DNA of 42,566 nt from an uncultured Lachnospiraceae bacterium (GTDB taxonomy: Bacteria > Bacillota > Clostridia > Lachnospirales > Lachnospiraceae): NCBI GenBank assembly GCA_947177445.1, contig CAMWUL010000024.1, positions 1 to 42,566 on the forward strand, given 5' to 3'. Of the stretch, positions 32,467-41,562 are shown in pieces. Each line of letters begins with the position of its first letter. Within the stretch, counting starts at the first letter, position 1. Below the pieces are notes generated by a model. It was not told the DNA's origin. It made no database searches and was given only the letters and a program-made list of their open reading frames with translations. The position numbers and the translations under genes were made by a program.

Positions 32467-32483
32467 GTATTTTTTCTTGACAC
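32460..32483. promoter_or_regulatory. Inverted repeat overlapping the ylxM -35 box
   Basis: An 8-bp perfect inverted repeat GTGTCAAG/CTTGACAC with an 8-nt A/T spacer. One arm contains the TTGACA -35 box. It could be an operator or a weak end hairpin for yitT; there is no T-tract after it. Confidence 0.45.
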
Positions 32484-32494
32484 GTTTGCAATCC

Positions 32495-33412
32495 TCAGAT
32501 CTTTTCGCTGAAAATATTTTTGTATCCTTCCCCGAATATCTCCGTAGCGCTGGTGACGATCATGAAAGCATCCGGATCCTCCTGACGGACAATCTCCTCC
32601 GCCTTTGGAGAGATCTGTTTTTTCATGACGCACATTATAACCTTTTTCTCCTTTCCGCTGTAGGCGCCGGCGCCGGAAATATGGGTTACACCGATATCCA
32701 GCTCCTCCAGAAGGCGCCTGGTGATCGCTTCATATCCGTCACTGATTATAAACAGAAGCTTGGCCCCGTCCCTGCCGTACAGGACCACATCCACCAGAAG
32801 GGAATTGACAACCACCACCAGCCCTGCATACAGAGCCACATCCACATCCTGAAACACAAAGCCTGAAACAGTTACGATCATGGCATCTGTGATCAAAAAA
32901 AGAACTCCTGTTTTCAGATACGGAAAGCGAAGCCTCAAAAGCTTCACGATGATATCGGTTCCTCCGGTGGTGGATCCGGTTTTAAACACCAGCCCCAGTC
33001 CCACCGCCATCAGGGCGCCGCCCACCAGAGCCGCCAAAAATCTGTCCGAGGTCAGTGCCTGCAGGGGAGAAAGAAGATTGATAAAAAATGAGGTCACCGC
33101 CGTGCAGTACATAGTGGACATAATAAACCGCAGCCCGAATTTCCAGGTTCCCAGAGCTATTATTGGGATGTTGATAAAAAGAACCCACGTTCCCGTTTCC
33201 AGTCCCGTCAGGCGGTTCATAATGATGGCAATTCCCGTGACTCCGCCGGGCGCCAGAGAATTGGGATCCAGAAACAGGCTCACAGCAATGGCATAAATCA
33301 GCGACGCCACGGTGATAATTCCATAGTCTCTCATATGCTGCCTAAAGGACTTTGCATCCGGAGCGCCTGCTTTTTTCGCTTCCTGTGGTTTTCCGTTTTC
33401 ATTCGCTGCCAT
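32495..33412 (-). CDS. YitT family membrane protein
   Basis: A 305-residue protein with about five to six membrane segments (about 35-215) followed by a cytosolic DUF2179 domain (about 225-300). Seen motifs: the N-terminal SLIYAIAVSLFLDPNSLAPGGVTG and TGSTTGGTDIIVKLL loops typical of YitT, and the C-terminal domain with VTHISGAGAYSGKEKKVIMCV. The family is widespread in Firmicutes and its transported substrate is not known. GGAGGT lies just before the ATG. A 14-bp terminator lies only 18 bp upstream, so expression may depend on read-through from ilvA. Confidence 0.93.
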   Translation of the reverse strand: MAANENGKPQEAKKAGAPDAKSFRQHMRDYGIITVASLIYAIAVSLFLDPNSLAPGGVTGIAIIMNRLTGLETGTWVLFINIPIIALGTWKFGLRFIMSTMYCTAVTSFFINLLSPLQALTSDRFLAALVGGALMAVGLGLVFKTGSTTGGTDIIVKLLRLRFPYLKTGVLFLITDAMIVTVSGFVFQDVDVALYAGLVVVVNSLLVDVVLYGRDGAKLLFIISDGYEAITRRLLEELDIGVTHISGAGAYSGKEKKVIMCVMKKQISPKAEEIVRQEDPDAFMIVTSATEIFGEGYKNIFSEKI

Positions 33413-33429
33413 TTCCCTACCTCCATTTC

Positions 33430-33460
33430 AAAAGCCGCATATTCTTAATATGCGGCTTTT
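33430..33460. terminator. Terminator/attenuator between ilvA and yitT
   Basis: A perfect 14-bp stem (33430-33443 with 33447-33460) with a 3-nt loop and A/T-rich ends. It is followed almost at once by the yitT ribosome binding site. Confidence 0.88.
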
Positions 33461-33498
33461 ATCGGTGAAAAACTCCACTTCTTTTCAAAAAAATAATT

Positions 33499-34722
33499 TT
33501 ATATATTTGTCTGCACAAGCTTGGGGCAGTACCCCTCCTGCTCCAGCGCCGAAATGATCTGATTCTTGTGCTCCGTGCCGAAGGCCTCCATGGTAATCCG
33601 AAGCTCCACGGCGGAATTTCTGTTGATGGAGACAAACTGATTATGCTCCAGCTTAATAACATTTCCGTTGACATCGGCGATGATGCCGGATACGCGCCAC
33701 AGCTCTCCAGGCTTATCGGGAAGAAGCACGGACACCGTAAAAATTCTGTCTCGGAAAATCAGCCCCTGCTGTACCACGGAGGACATGGTAATCACATCCA
33801 TATTCCCTCCGCTGAGGATGCAGACAATCCGTTTATCCGCCGCCTTCAGATGTTTTAAAGCGGCTACGGAAAGCAGGCCGGAATTTTCCACCACCATCTT
33901 ATGGTTTTCCACCATATCCAGGAAGGCCGCCACAAGCTCTTCGTCTTCCACTGTGACAATATCATCCAGGTTCTTCTGGATATAGGGAAAAAGCATGCTT
34001 CCCGGCGTTTTTACCGCTGTTCCATCGGCTATGGTATTCACTCCCGGCAATGTCACTACCCGGCCCTCCTGCAGCGACGCCTGCATACAGTTTGCCCCCG
34101 CCGGCTCCACGCCGATAACCTTGATCTTGGGATTCAAAAGCTTTGCCAAAGTGGACACGCCTGTGGCCAGGCCGCCTCCGCCGATGGGCACAAGAATATA
34201 ATCCACCAGAGGCAGTTCCTTCACAATTTCCATGGCGATGGTTCCCTGACCCGTGGCAACGGCCAGATCGTCAAAGGGATGGATAAAGGTATAGCCGTGC
34301 TCCTGAGCCAACTCATAAGCCTTCGCACAGGCTTCGTCATACACGTCTCCGTAAAGCACCACCTCCGCGCCGTAGCCCTTGGTACGGTTCACCTTGATTA
34401 AAGGCGTGGTTGTGGGCATGACAATGGTAGCCTTCGCCCCATAATATTTAGCGGCGTAAGCCACACCCTGGGCATGATTTCCCGCTGAAGCCGTGATAAG
34501 TCCTCTTCCCCGCTCTTCTTCCGTCAGAGTACTCATTTTATAGTATGCCCCGCGCACCTTATATGCCCCTGTAAACTGCAGATTTTCCGGCTTAAGGTAA
34601 ACCCTGCCCCCTGTCTGGGCGCTGAGAAAATCACTGTATATCAGCTTTGTCTCCAGCGTTACCTTCCGGACTGTCTCAGAAGCCTCCTCAAATTTCTCCA
34701 ATGTCAGCATTTGTTCTTCCAT
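33499..34722 (-). CDS. ilvA: Threonine ammonia-lyase (threonine dehydratase) with ACT domain
   Basis: PLP enzyme converting threonine to 2-oxobutanoate and ammonia, first step toward isoleucine or for catabolism. The 407 residues comprise the PLP fold (about 1-320) and one C-terminal ACT domain (about 330-407). PLP Lys is in QFTGAYKVRGAY (Lys55); the phosphate-binding loop is VPIGGGGLATG; SAGNHAQGVAYAA binds substrate; the end ILSGGNMDVI is typical. A single short ACT domain fits the catabolic/TdcB-like subgroup as well as IlvA. It begins 14 bp after ftsY, unusual company for an amino-acid enzyme. Confidence 0.95.
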   Translation of the reverse strand: MEEQMLTLEKFEEASETVRKVTLETKLIYSDFLSAQTGGRVYLKPENLQFTGAYKVRGAYYKMSTLTEEERGRGLITASAGNHAQGVAYAAKYYGAKATIVMPTTTPLIKVNRTKGYGAEVVLYGDVYDEACAKAYELAQEHGYTFIHPFDDLAVATGQGTIAMEIVKELPLVDYILVPIGGGGLATGVSTLAKLLNPKIKVIGVEPAGANCMQASLQEGRVVTLPGVNTIADGTAVKTPGSMLFPYIQKNLDDIVTVEDEELVAAFLDMVENHKMVVENSGLLSVAALKHLKAADKRIVCILSGGNMDVITMSSVVQQGLIFRDRIFTVSVLLPDKPGELWRVSGIIADVNGNVIKLEHNQFVSINRNSAVELRITMEAFGTEHKNQIISALEQEGYCPKLVQTNI

Positions 34723-34736
34723 TCTGTTTTCCCTTC

Positions 34737-35663
34737 TTATATTTCAAATAATGCATTAACGAAATCGTCGGAATTGAACTTCTGCAGATCGTCGATGGTC
34801 TCTCCCACCCCAATGTATTTCACGGGCACATTCAGCTCCGACTGGATTGCTACAGCGATTCCGCCCTTCGCCGTGCCGTCCATTTTCGTCAGGATAATTC
34901 CCGTCAGATCCGCCACCTCTCCGAATTCCCTGGCCTGCACCAGGGCATTTTGTCCTGTGGTTCCATCCAGCACGATCAGGTTTTCCCGGTGCACTCCGGG
35001 ATATTCTCTGTCGATTATACGATTGATCTTGCGCAGCTCTTCCATGAGATTCTTTTTGTTATGGAGACGGCCCGCCGTGTCGATCAACAGCACATCCACG
35101 CCTCTGGCCTTTGCGGCATTGACCGCATCGAACACAACGCTGGCGGGATCCGCGCCCTCGTTTCCTCCCACCATGGGGACCTCGGCCCGTCTGGCCCATT
35201 CTGCCAGCTGGTCTCCCGCGGCGGCCCGAAAGGTATCCGCGGCGGCGATCAAAACCTTCTTTCCCTGATCCTTCAGCTTACCGGCAAGCTTCCCTACGGA
35301 AGTGGTCTTTCCCACACCGTTGACGCCGATCACCAGGATCACGGACTGCTCCTTTTCAAAGTCGTAGGCCGTATCGTCCACCCGCATCTGCTCCCGGATC
35401 CCTTCGATCAGCAGCTGTTTGCATTCCGACGGCTCCTTAATATGCCTTTCCCTGATCTGGCCCCTCAGCCGCTCAATAATCCGGGTGGTGGCATTGACGC
35501 CGATATCACCCATGATGAGTATTTCTTCCAGCTCCTCGTAAAAATCATCATCAATGGCGGAAAAACCGCTGAATACCGAATCGATCCCTCTGACTATGTT
35601 GTCTCTGGTTTTGGCAAGACCTGCCTTCAGCCTGGCAAAAAAACCTTTTTTTTCCTCGCTCAT
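34737..35663 (-). CDS. ftsY: Signal recognition particle receptor FtsY
   Basis: The SRP receptor GTPase that docks Ffh at the membrane. At 308 residues it is the short form: a brief basic/amphipathic N-terminus (KKGFFARLKAGLAKT) and the NG domain without a long acidic region. Motifs: GVNGVGKTTSVGKLAG (G1), ADTFRAAAGDQL, LLIDTAGRLHNK (G3), LTKMDGTAKGG (G4) and YIGVGETIDDLQKF (G5). It starts 16 bp after the smc stop. Confidence 0.97.
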   Translation of the reverse strand: MSEEKKGFFARLKAGLAKTRDNIVRGIDSVFSGFSAIDDDFYEELEEILIMGDIGVNATTRIIERLRGQIRERHIKEPSECKQLLIEGIREQMRVDDTAYDFEKEQSVILVIGVNGVGKTTSVGKLAGKLKDQGKKVLIAAADTFRAAAGDQLAEWARRAEVPMVGGNEGADPASVVFDAVNAAKARGVDVLLIDTAGRLHNKKNLMEELRKINRIIDREYPGVHRENLIVLDGTTGQNALVQAREFGEVADLTGIILTKMDGTAKGGIAVAIQSELNVPVKYIGVGETIDDLQKFNSDDFVNALFEI

Positions 35664-35679
35664 CCTGATATCCCCCTTA

Positions 35680-38600
35680 TCAATCCTCCAGCTCCTTATC
35701 GATCAGGTTCACGCTGACCAGCGTGGATACTCCCTTTTCCTGCATGGTGATGCCATACAGGCGGTCCACCTGTTCCATAGTACCTCTTCTGTGGGTAATA
35801 ACAATAAACTGTGTATTTTTGGTCAGCTTGTGCAGATATTTGGCAAAGCGTCCCACATTAGAATCATCAAGGGCGGCCTCGATTTCGTCCAGCAGACAAA
35901 AAGGCGAAGGCTTCAGGTTCTGAATCGCAAACAGCAGCGAGATGGCTGTCAGGGCCTTCTCTCCACCGGACAGCTGCATCATGTTCTGTAGCTTTTTCCC
36001 GGGAGGCTGGGCGATAATGCGGATGCCGGCCTCCAGAATATCTTCATCCTCCATCAGCTCCAGCGTGCCCTTTCCCCCGCCGAAAAGCTCCTTGAACACC
36101 TTGTCAAATTCCTTTGTAATCTCCGCAAACTTTTCGGTAAACTGCTTTCTCATGGCACTATCCAGCTCCTGAATAATGTCCTCCAGTGTCTTCTCCGCCT
36201 CTACCAGGTCGTCCCGCTGGGTCTTCATAAAGGTAAACCGTTCCATCAGGTTTTTATAATCTTCAATGGCGTTGACATTCACGTCGCCCAGCTTCCGGAT
36301 CTGATCCTTCAGGGAAGAGATCTCCTTCTTCATGGCTGCCAGATCCGTCATACTCTCATCCCTGAGTGCTGCGGCATCGCTTAAGGTAATCTCATACTCG
36401 TCCCACATATAGTTGATCTGGGACTCCATGGATTCCTCCAGCTTCTCCTTCTGAATATTCAGGCGGTATACCTCCTTTTCCAGAGATGTCTTATTCTCCG
36501 CCAATTCCTCCCGCCTCTGGAAAAAGGTTTTCTGACGAGAAGACAATTCTTCCTTTCGGGCGGTATTTTCCTTAAGCCTCACCTCTGACTCATTCTGGGT
36601 ATCGTAGGATGCCTCAATCGTCTTTTGGATCTGTTCAACGTTTTGGCTCTTTTGTTCTATCTCCAGGCGGTTGCCCTCCAGCGCCTCCAGGATCTCTTCC
36701 AGCTCTGCCTGGCAGCGTCCCAGCTCTTCCTGGATACGATCCACGTTGGTCTGTTTGAATCCTAAATCCTGACGCATTTTTTCAACCTTCAGTTCCCACT
36801 GGGAAACCCGGGCGGAAGCCTCCGTCTCCTGGCTTCTGTGTGTCTCCAGCTCCTGTTGAAATCCTGCGATCTGCTCCTGTACGCCTGTCTCCAGAGCTTC
36901 GCTTTCCGCCAGCTCCTTCTGCGCAGATTCTTTGTCGTTTTTTATTTCAAAGATTCTTCCTTCAATCTCCTTCTCTTCCAGCTTCAGAGAGGCCGCTCCT
37001 TCCACTTCCTCCTGAATTCTCTCCCTGGTCTGGCCGATGTTCAGTCTTGCGGTATTCTGTTCTATGGATTTGCGCTGAATATCCGCCTTCAACGCTTCCA
37101 GGCTCATCCTCAGCTGATTTCGCTTTGCCTTGGTCTCATCGATCTCACGGTTGGCACTGTCGATGACGAGCAGCCTCTTTTTCACCGCCTTCTCCAGCTC
37201 TTCAATCTCCCGGCGTCTTCCCAGAAGATTGCTGTTATTTTTAAAGGCGCCTCCGCTGATGGCTCCTCCGGGCACCAGAAGCTCTCCCTCCAGCGTCACC
37301 ATGCGGATCCCATACTCATATTTTCTGGCGATCTTTACGGCATTGTCCACATTGTCCACCACCAGAATCCGCCCCAGCATGGCTTTGGCCACATCCCTGT
37401 ATATATCCTCCGTCCGAACCAGCTCGTCCGCCAGGCCGATAACGCCTTTTTCGGAAAGGGCGCCCGAATTTTTAAACTCCTGATGTCTGGTTATGCTGGT
37501 AAGGGGAAGAAAGGTGGCGCGCCCCAGCCGATTGGTCTTCAAAAAGCCGATCATCCTCTTGGCGGTCTCCTCATTGTCTGTGACAATGTTCTGGATATTG
37601 CCTCCCAGCGCCGTCTCAATGGCAGTCTCATACTTTTTTTCCACCTTGATGATGTCTGCCACCACGCCGATAATGCCCTTTTCCTTCTCCTTCTGCTCCA
37701 TCACCTTCTTGACACTGCCGCCGTAGCCTTCATAGCGCTCCGTCAGATTGCTCAGCGCTTCCAGTCGGGATTTTTCCATATGATAGGCGCTCTGGGCCTC
37801 TCTCAGCTCTGCGTCCTTTTTTGTCAGTATCTCCCGGATATCTCCCAGCTCCGATTCCATGCCGGCCTGCTGTTCGTTCATCCGGTTCAGCTCCTCTGTC
37901 ACCGCCTGAAATTCCGCTTCCAGCTTTCTGACAGTCTCCTCTCTGGCCGCCTCATCCGCCTTGGCCCGCAGCAGGCGGGAATTCAGCTCCGCACGTCGGA
38001 TATTTTCCTGCTCCATCATCGTGTCGAATCTTCCCAGCTTTGATTTGATGGCTGCCCGCTGGTTCAAAGCGTCAATGATAGTATTTTTTCCGGCCTCAAT
38101 CCTTGTATTCAGACCGGCAATTTTCTCGTGGATTTCCTCCAGCTCCTCCCGGGCTCTTCCGGCTTCCTCCGCAATCTCTGACAGCTGGCTCTCCGCCCGG
38201 TTCTTTTCCTGCAGGATCTGGTCCCTGTCCTGTTCCTTGGACGCAATCTCCTCACGGAGAGTGTTCCTGCGGTTAGTCAGATGCGCTTCGCTGCCATGGG
38301 CCGAATTGATCTGCTCCTTCAGGACGTTCATTTCGCCCTCCAGCTTTCCCCGCAGAAGGCCTGTGTCTGTCACCGAGCTTCTGGCCTGTTCGATAGCCGC
38401 CTCCAGACTCTCAATTTCCTCCTGGATCTGCTGGTATTCTTCCTTGATTCCCTCGTATTTTTCGTTGACGCCGGAAAGCTCCTCCTCTGCAATGCCGTAC
38501 TTTTCTTCCACGCTCTGCAGCTGCTCCCGCAGCCTCACGCTTTCCAGCAGGAACATATTCACATCTAATGTTTTCAGTTCCTCCTTCTTGCGCAGGTATA

Positions 38601-39240
38601 CCTTGGCCGTCTCCGACTGCCGCTCCAGAGGGCCTGTCTGTTTTTCCAGCTCGGAAAGGATATCGTTGACGCGGATCAGATTCTGCTTCTCGTTTTCCAG
38701 CTTGGTCTGAGCCGCCGCCTTTCTGCGCTTGAATTTCACGATACCGGCTGCCTCGTCAAAAAGCTCTCTGCGCTCCTCAGGCTTGCCGCTGAGAATCTTG
38801 TCGATCTGACCCTGCCCGATAATGGAATATCCTTCTTTGCCGATTCCCGTATCATAAAAAAGTTCATTTACATCCTTCAGCCGGCAGGGGCTTCCGTTGA
38901 TCAGATATTCACTTTCTCCGGAACGGTAAATGCGTCTCGCCACCGTCACCTCTTCAAAATCGATAGCCAGCTGATGGTCCCCGTTGTCCAGCGTAATGGC
39001 AACGTAGGCGCAGCTTAAGGGCTTTCTGTTTTCTGTTCCCGAGAAAATGACATCCTGCATACTGGCGCCGCGCAGCTGCTTTACCCGCTGTTCTCCCAGA
39101 ACCCACCTCACGGCGTCCGCCACATTGCTTTTTCCGCTCCCGTTAGGTCCCACGATGCCGGTTATGCCGTTGTGAAACTGAAAATTTATTTTGTTGGCAA
39201 AGGACTTAAAGCCCTGTACCTCAATGCTTTTTAAATACAT
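35680..39240 (-). CDS. smc: Chromosome segregation protein SMC
   Basis: The condensin ATPase of the SMC-ScpAB complex, about 1186 residues. N-terminal head with Walker A (GIVGPNGSGKSN), a long coiled coil, a globular hinge near residues 500-650 (NIVTDNEETAKRM, GGAISGGAF), a second coiled coil, and the C-terminal head with signature LSGGEKALTAISLLFA and Walker B FCLLDEIEAALDD. I prefer the ATG at 39240 (MYLKSIEVQGFKSFA is the classic start; GAGGG lies 9 nt upstream). An ATG at 39246 is possible but only 3-4 nt from that site. It overlaps the rnc end by about 20 bp. Confidence 0.97.
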   Translation of the reverse strand: MYLKSIEVQGFKSFANKINFQFHNGITGIVGPNGSGKSNVADAVRWVLGEQRVKQLRGASMQDVIFSGTENRKPLSCAYVAITLDNGDHQLAIDFEEVTVARRIYRSGESEYLINGSPCRLKDVNELFYDTGIGKEGYSIIGQGQIDKILSGKPEERRELFDEAAGIVKFKRRKAAAQTKLENEKQNLIRVNDILSELEKQTGPLERQSETAKVYLRKKEELKTLDVNMFLLESVRLREQLQSVEEKYGIAEEELSGVNEKYEGIKEEYQQIQEEIESLEAAIEQARSSVTDTGLLRGKLEGEMNVLKEQINSAHGSEAHLTNRRNTLREEIASKEQDRDQILQEKNRAESQLSEIAEEAGRAREELEEIHEKIAGLNTRIEAGKNTIIDALNQRAAIKSKLGRFDTMMEQENIRRAELNSRLLRAKADEAAREETVRKLEAEFQAVTEELNRMNEQQAGMESELGDIREILTKKDAELREAQSAYHMEKSRLEALSNLTERYEGYGGSVKKVMEQKEKEKGIIGVVADIIKVEKKYETAIETALGGNIQNIVTDNEETAKRMIGFLKTNRLGRATFLPLTSITRHQEFKNSGALSEKGVIGLADELVRTEDIYRDVAKAMLGRILVVDNVDNAVKIARKYEYGIRMVTLEGELLVPGGAISGGAFKNNSNLLGRRREIEELEKAVKKRLLVIDSANREIDETKAKRNQLRMSLEALKADIQRKSIEQNTARLNIGQTRERIQEEVEGAASLKLEEKEIEGRIFEIKNDKESAQKELAESEALETGVQEQIAGFQQELETHRSQETEASARVSQWELKVEKMRQDLGFKQTNVDRIQEELGRCQAELEEILEALEGNRLEIEQKSQNVEQIQKTIEASYDTQNESEVRLKENTARKEELSSRQKTFFQRREELAENKTSLEKEVYRLNIQKEKLEESMESQINYMWDEYEITLSDAAALRDESMTDLAAMKKEISSLKDQIRKLGDVNVNAIEDYKNLMERFTFMKTQRDDLVEAEKTLEDIIQELDSAMRKQFTEKFAEITKEFDKVFKELFGGGKGTLELMEDEDILEAGIRIIAQPPGKKLQNMMQLSGGEKALTAISLLFAIQNLKPSPFCLLDEIEAALDDSNVGRFAKYLHKLTKNTQFIVITHRRGTMEQVDRLYGITMQEKGVSTLVSVNLIDKELED

Positions 39241-39934
39241 ATCCATTATCCCTCAAAAACAACAGCGCTTTATATGCCGCCTGCTGTTCCGCCGCCTTTT
39301 TGGTCCGCCCTGTGCCGGCCCCCAAGCATTTGCCCTCCATGGTCACCGCAACCCGAAAGGTTTTGTCATGCTCCGGGCCGCTCTCCTCCAGAAGCTCATA
39401 GCAAAATTCCTTTTTCAGCACCCCCTGCATCAGCTCCTGAAGATTGCTCTTGCTGTCATAAAACAGCTGCTTATCCTCCAGGTCGGACAAAATAAACCGA
39501 TTGATAAATGCTTTGGCTGCCTCCATGCCTCCATCCAGATAAATGGCTCCGATCACCGCTTCCATACCGTCGGAGACAATGCTCTCCCTGTCCCGTCCCC
39601 CGGTAGTCTCTTCTCCCTTACCCAACAGCATAAACTGTCCCAGCTCCAGATCTCTGGCGCAGAACGCAAGAGAGGACTCACAAACCATGGACGCACGGGT
39701 TTTTGTCAATTCTCCCTCCGGCATGGCCGGATGCTCACGGAACAAAAATTCGCTGGACACCAGCTCCAGCACCGCATCTCCCAGAAATTCCAGCCGCTCA
39801 TAATTCCCGGTTTTATTAATCTTCCGCTCATTGGTAAAAGAGCTGTGGGTCAAAGCCTGTTTCAGCAGGGAAGTATTATTGAAACAATAGCCGATACGTT
39901 CTTCTAATATCTTCAATGTATAGCCTTCCAACAT
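39221..39934 (-). CDS. rnc: Ribonuclease III
   Basis: Double-stranded RNA endonuclease for rRNA and mRNA processing, 237 residues. The catalytic signature is GNYERLEFLGDAVLELV; the second acidic cluster is SDGMEAVIGAIYLDGG. The dsRNA-binding domain (about 160-232) has KSNLQELMQGVLKK and GRTKKAAEQQAAYKALL. GAGGAG lies about 7 nt before the ATG. Its last codons overlap the smc start, giving translational coupling. Confidence 0.97.
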   Translation of the reverse strand: MLEGYTLKILEERIGYCFNNTSLLKQALTHSSFTNERKINKTGNYERLEFLGDAVLELVSSEFLFREHPAMPEGELTKTRASMVCESSLAFCARDLELGQFMLLGKGEETTGGRDRESIVSDGMEAVIGAIYLDGGMEAAKAFINRFILSDLEDKQLFYDSKSNLQELMQGVLKKEFCYELLEESGPEHDKTFRVAVTMEGKCLGAGTGRTKKAAEQQAAYKALLFLRDNGYVFKKH

Positions 39935-39975
39935 TCCATTCTCCTCTTACGGCGAGTCACCTCCGCAAAGTAAAC

Positions 39976-40015
39976 GAGCAGTACGCACAGCGGATTTACA
40001 TCCGGCGGACTGCTC
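39976..40015 (-). terminator. Hairpin between acpP and rnc (weak terminator or processing site)
   Basis: Outer stem GAGCAGT/ACTGCTC (39976-39982 with 40009-40015) and inner CGGAT/ATCCG (39991-39995 with 40000-40004). It is followed on the minus strand by GTTTACTTTG, a poor T-tract. It could attenuate transcription or be an RNase III site; both are inference. Confidence 0.5.
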
Positions 40016-40066
40016 ATTATTCACCTTATAAAAAGCATTGACAGATACTTAAGGCGAAAGGCACTT

Positions 40067-40294
40067 TTAGGACAGACTCTTGATCAATTCCACCGCTTCC
40101 TCCACGGTAGAGATCTTTTCCGCCTTTTCCGCAGGAATCTCAATGCCGAATTCCTCCTCGATCCCCATGACAATCTCAAATACATCCAGGGAATCTGCGC
40201 CCAGATCACTCTGGAATGTAGACTCCATTGTGATCTCGTCCGGATCCACATTCAGGACGCCGGCAATAACTGTTTTCAATTTTTCAAACTCCAT
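40067..40294 (-). CDS. acpP: Acyl carrier protein
   Basis: A 75-residue acidic carrier for fatty acid synthesis. The phosphopantetheine attachment Ser is in LGADSLDVFEIVMGIEEEF. It opens MEFEKLKTVIAGVLNVDPDE and closes VEEAVELIKSL, as usual. It lies 36 bp after plsX, a standard fatty-acid/phospholipid pairing. Confidence 0.97.
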   Translation of the reverse strand: MEFEKLKTVIAGVLNVDPDEITMESTFQSDLGADSLDVFEIVMGIEEEFGIEIPAEKAEKISTVEEAVELIKSLS

Positions 40295-40330
40295 ATTGAA
40301 CCTCCTTGTCCGCTCCGGCGGAAATTATTT

Positions 40331-41335
40331 TTACAGAACAATCTGTTCTCTGATTTTTTCATTGATGTTCTGTTCTTTAAAAGCAATACATTGCAGAATG
40401 GAATTCCGGATTTCGACTGCCTTAGAGCTGCCGTGGGTCTTCACCACCAAACCGTTCAGTCCCAGAAGCGGCGCACCGCCGTACTCCTCCGTACTAAAGC
40501 CCTTCAACGTCCGTTTCAGCGCAGGCTTCACCAGAAGAGCGCCCAGCTTGCTTTGCAGATTTTCCATCATGCCCGCCTTGATCTTGGCCACCAGCGCCCC
40601 GCTGACACCCTCCAGCATTTTCAGCACAATATTTCCTGCAAAAGCCTCACAAACCAGCACATCGGCGCCTCCAAAGGCAATATCCCGGGCCTCCACATTG
40701 CCTACAAAATTTATATCGGGGCAGTCTCGAAGCAGAGGATATGCCTCCCTTGTCAAAGCATTTCCCTTCTCTTCCTCCACACCGATATTCACCAGCCCCA
40801 CCCTGGGATTGCTGACGCCGATCACACTCTCCATGTAGATGCTTCCGATCCTGGCAAACTGGAGCAGCTGTGATGCCTTTGCATCTACGTTTGCCCCGCA
40901 GTCCAGCAGGAGGCTGACCCCATTGATATTGGGAATAATCGGAGCCAGAGGAGGCCTTTCCACACCCTTGATCCGTCCCACGATCACCTGACCGCCCACC
41001 AGCACGGCCCCTGTGCTCCCTGCGGATACCAGCGCGTCGCAGCTTCCTTCCTTCACCATATACATGGCTTTGACGATGGAGGAATCCTTCTTTTTACGGA
41101 TGGCCATAACCGGCGGCTCTCCTGTCTCGATCACCTCCTGTGCATGGACCACCTCCAGCCGCTGCGCATCGCAGGTATAGTTTTTCAGTTCTTCCCGAAT
41201 CACCGGTTCACGTCCCACTAAAAACACTTTGACGCGTTTGTCCTCATTCACGGCTTCCACTGCACCCTTTACAATTTCTTTCGGTGCATTGTCCCCGCCC
41301 ATGGCATCCACTGCCACATTTACCATTTCAGCCAT
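40331..41335 (-). CDS. plsX: Phosphate acyltransferase PlsX
   Basis: Converts acyl-ACP to acyl-phosphate for phosphatidic acid synthesis. The N-terminal VNVAVDAMGGDNAPKEIVKGA and SAGSTGAVLVGG, plus the C-terminal EYGGAPLLGLNGLVVKTHGSS, are family signatures. I chose the ATG at 41335 (334 aa) because GGAGGA lies about 7 nt upstream; the longer frame from 41350 would start inside that site. It has its own promoter after the rpmF terminator and is followed by acpP. Confidence 0.96.
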   Translation of the reverse strand: MAEMVNVAVDAMGGDNAPKEIVKGAVEAVNEDKRVKVFLVGREPVIREELKNYTCDAQRLEVVHAQEVIETGEPPVMAIRKKKDSSIVKAMYMVKEGSCDALVSAGSTGAVLVGGQVIVGRIKGVERPPLAPIIPNINGVSLLLDCGANVDAKASQLLQFARIGSIYMESVIGVSNPRVGLVNIGVEEEKGNALTREAYPLLRDCPDINFVGNVEARDIAFGGADVLVCEAFAGNIVLKMLEGVSGALVAKIKAGMMENLQSKLGALLVKPALKRTLKGFSTEEYGGAPLLGLNGLVVKTHGSSKAVEIRNSILQCIAFKEQNINEKIREQIVL

Positions 41336-41395
41336 AGGATCTTCCTCCATATAGTTATCCGACAGGAAAATAGTTCCTTTTCTGCATTCTATTTT

Positions 41396-41424
41396 ACTAT
41401 ACTAGACACCTATGCAAAAATCAA
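41396..41424 (-). promoter_or_regulatory. SigA-type promoter of plsX-acpP
   Basis: On the minus strand, TTGATT (41419-41424) and TATAGT (41396-41401) are 17 bp apart. The -35 lies inside a 9-bp inverted repeat (ATGCAAAAA/TTTTTGCAT, 41412-41420 and 41429-41437). I see no clear FapR-type operator. Confidence 0.68.
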
Positions 41425-41440
41425 GATTTTTTTGCATAAC

Positions 41441-41465
41441 AAAACAGGTGCCCCGAAGGACACCT
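41441..41465 (-). terminator. Terminator of rpmF (UUCG loop)
   Basis: An 8-bp stem with one G-U pair (41458-41465 with 41446-41453) around a TTCG tetraloop, followed on the minus strand by GTTTTG. It separates yceD-rpmF from plsX. Confidence 0.85.
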
Positions 41466-41562
41466 TTACCTTGCTGCTTGATTGATCCGCCTTACCCTCA
41501 CTGCACAAGCAGACTGAACATAAATGCAATCTCCGGCAAAGCGTCAGGTCTCCTGCAACGGA

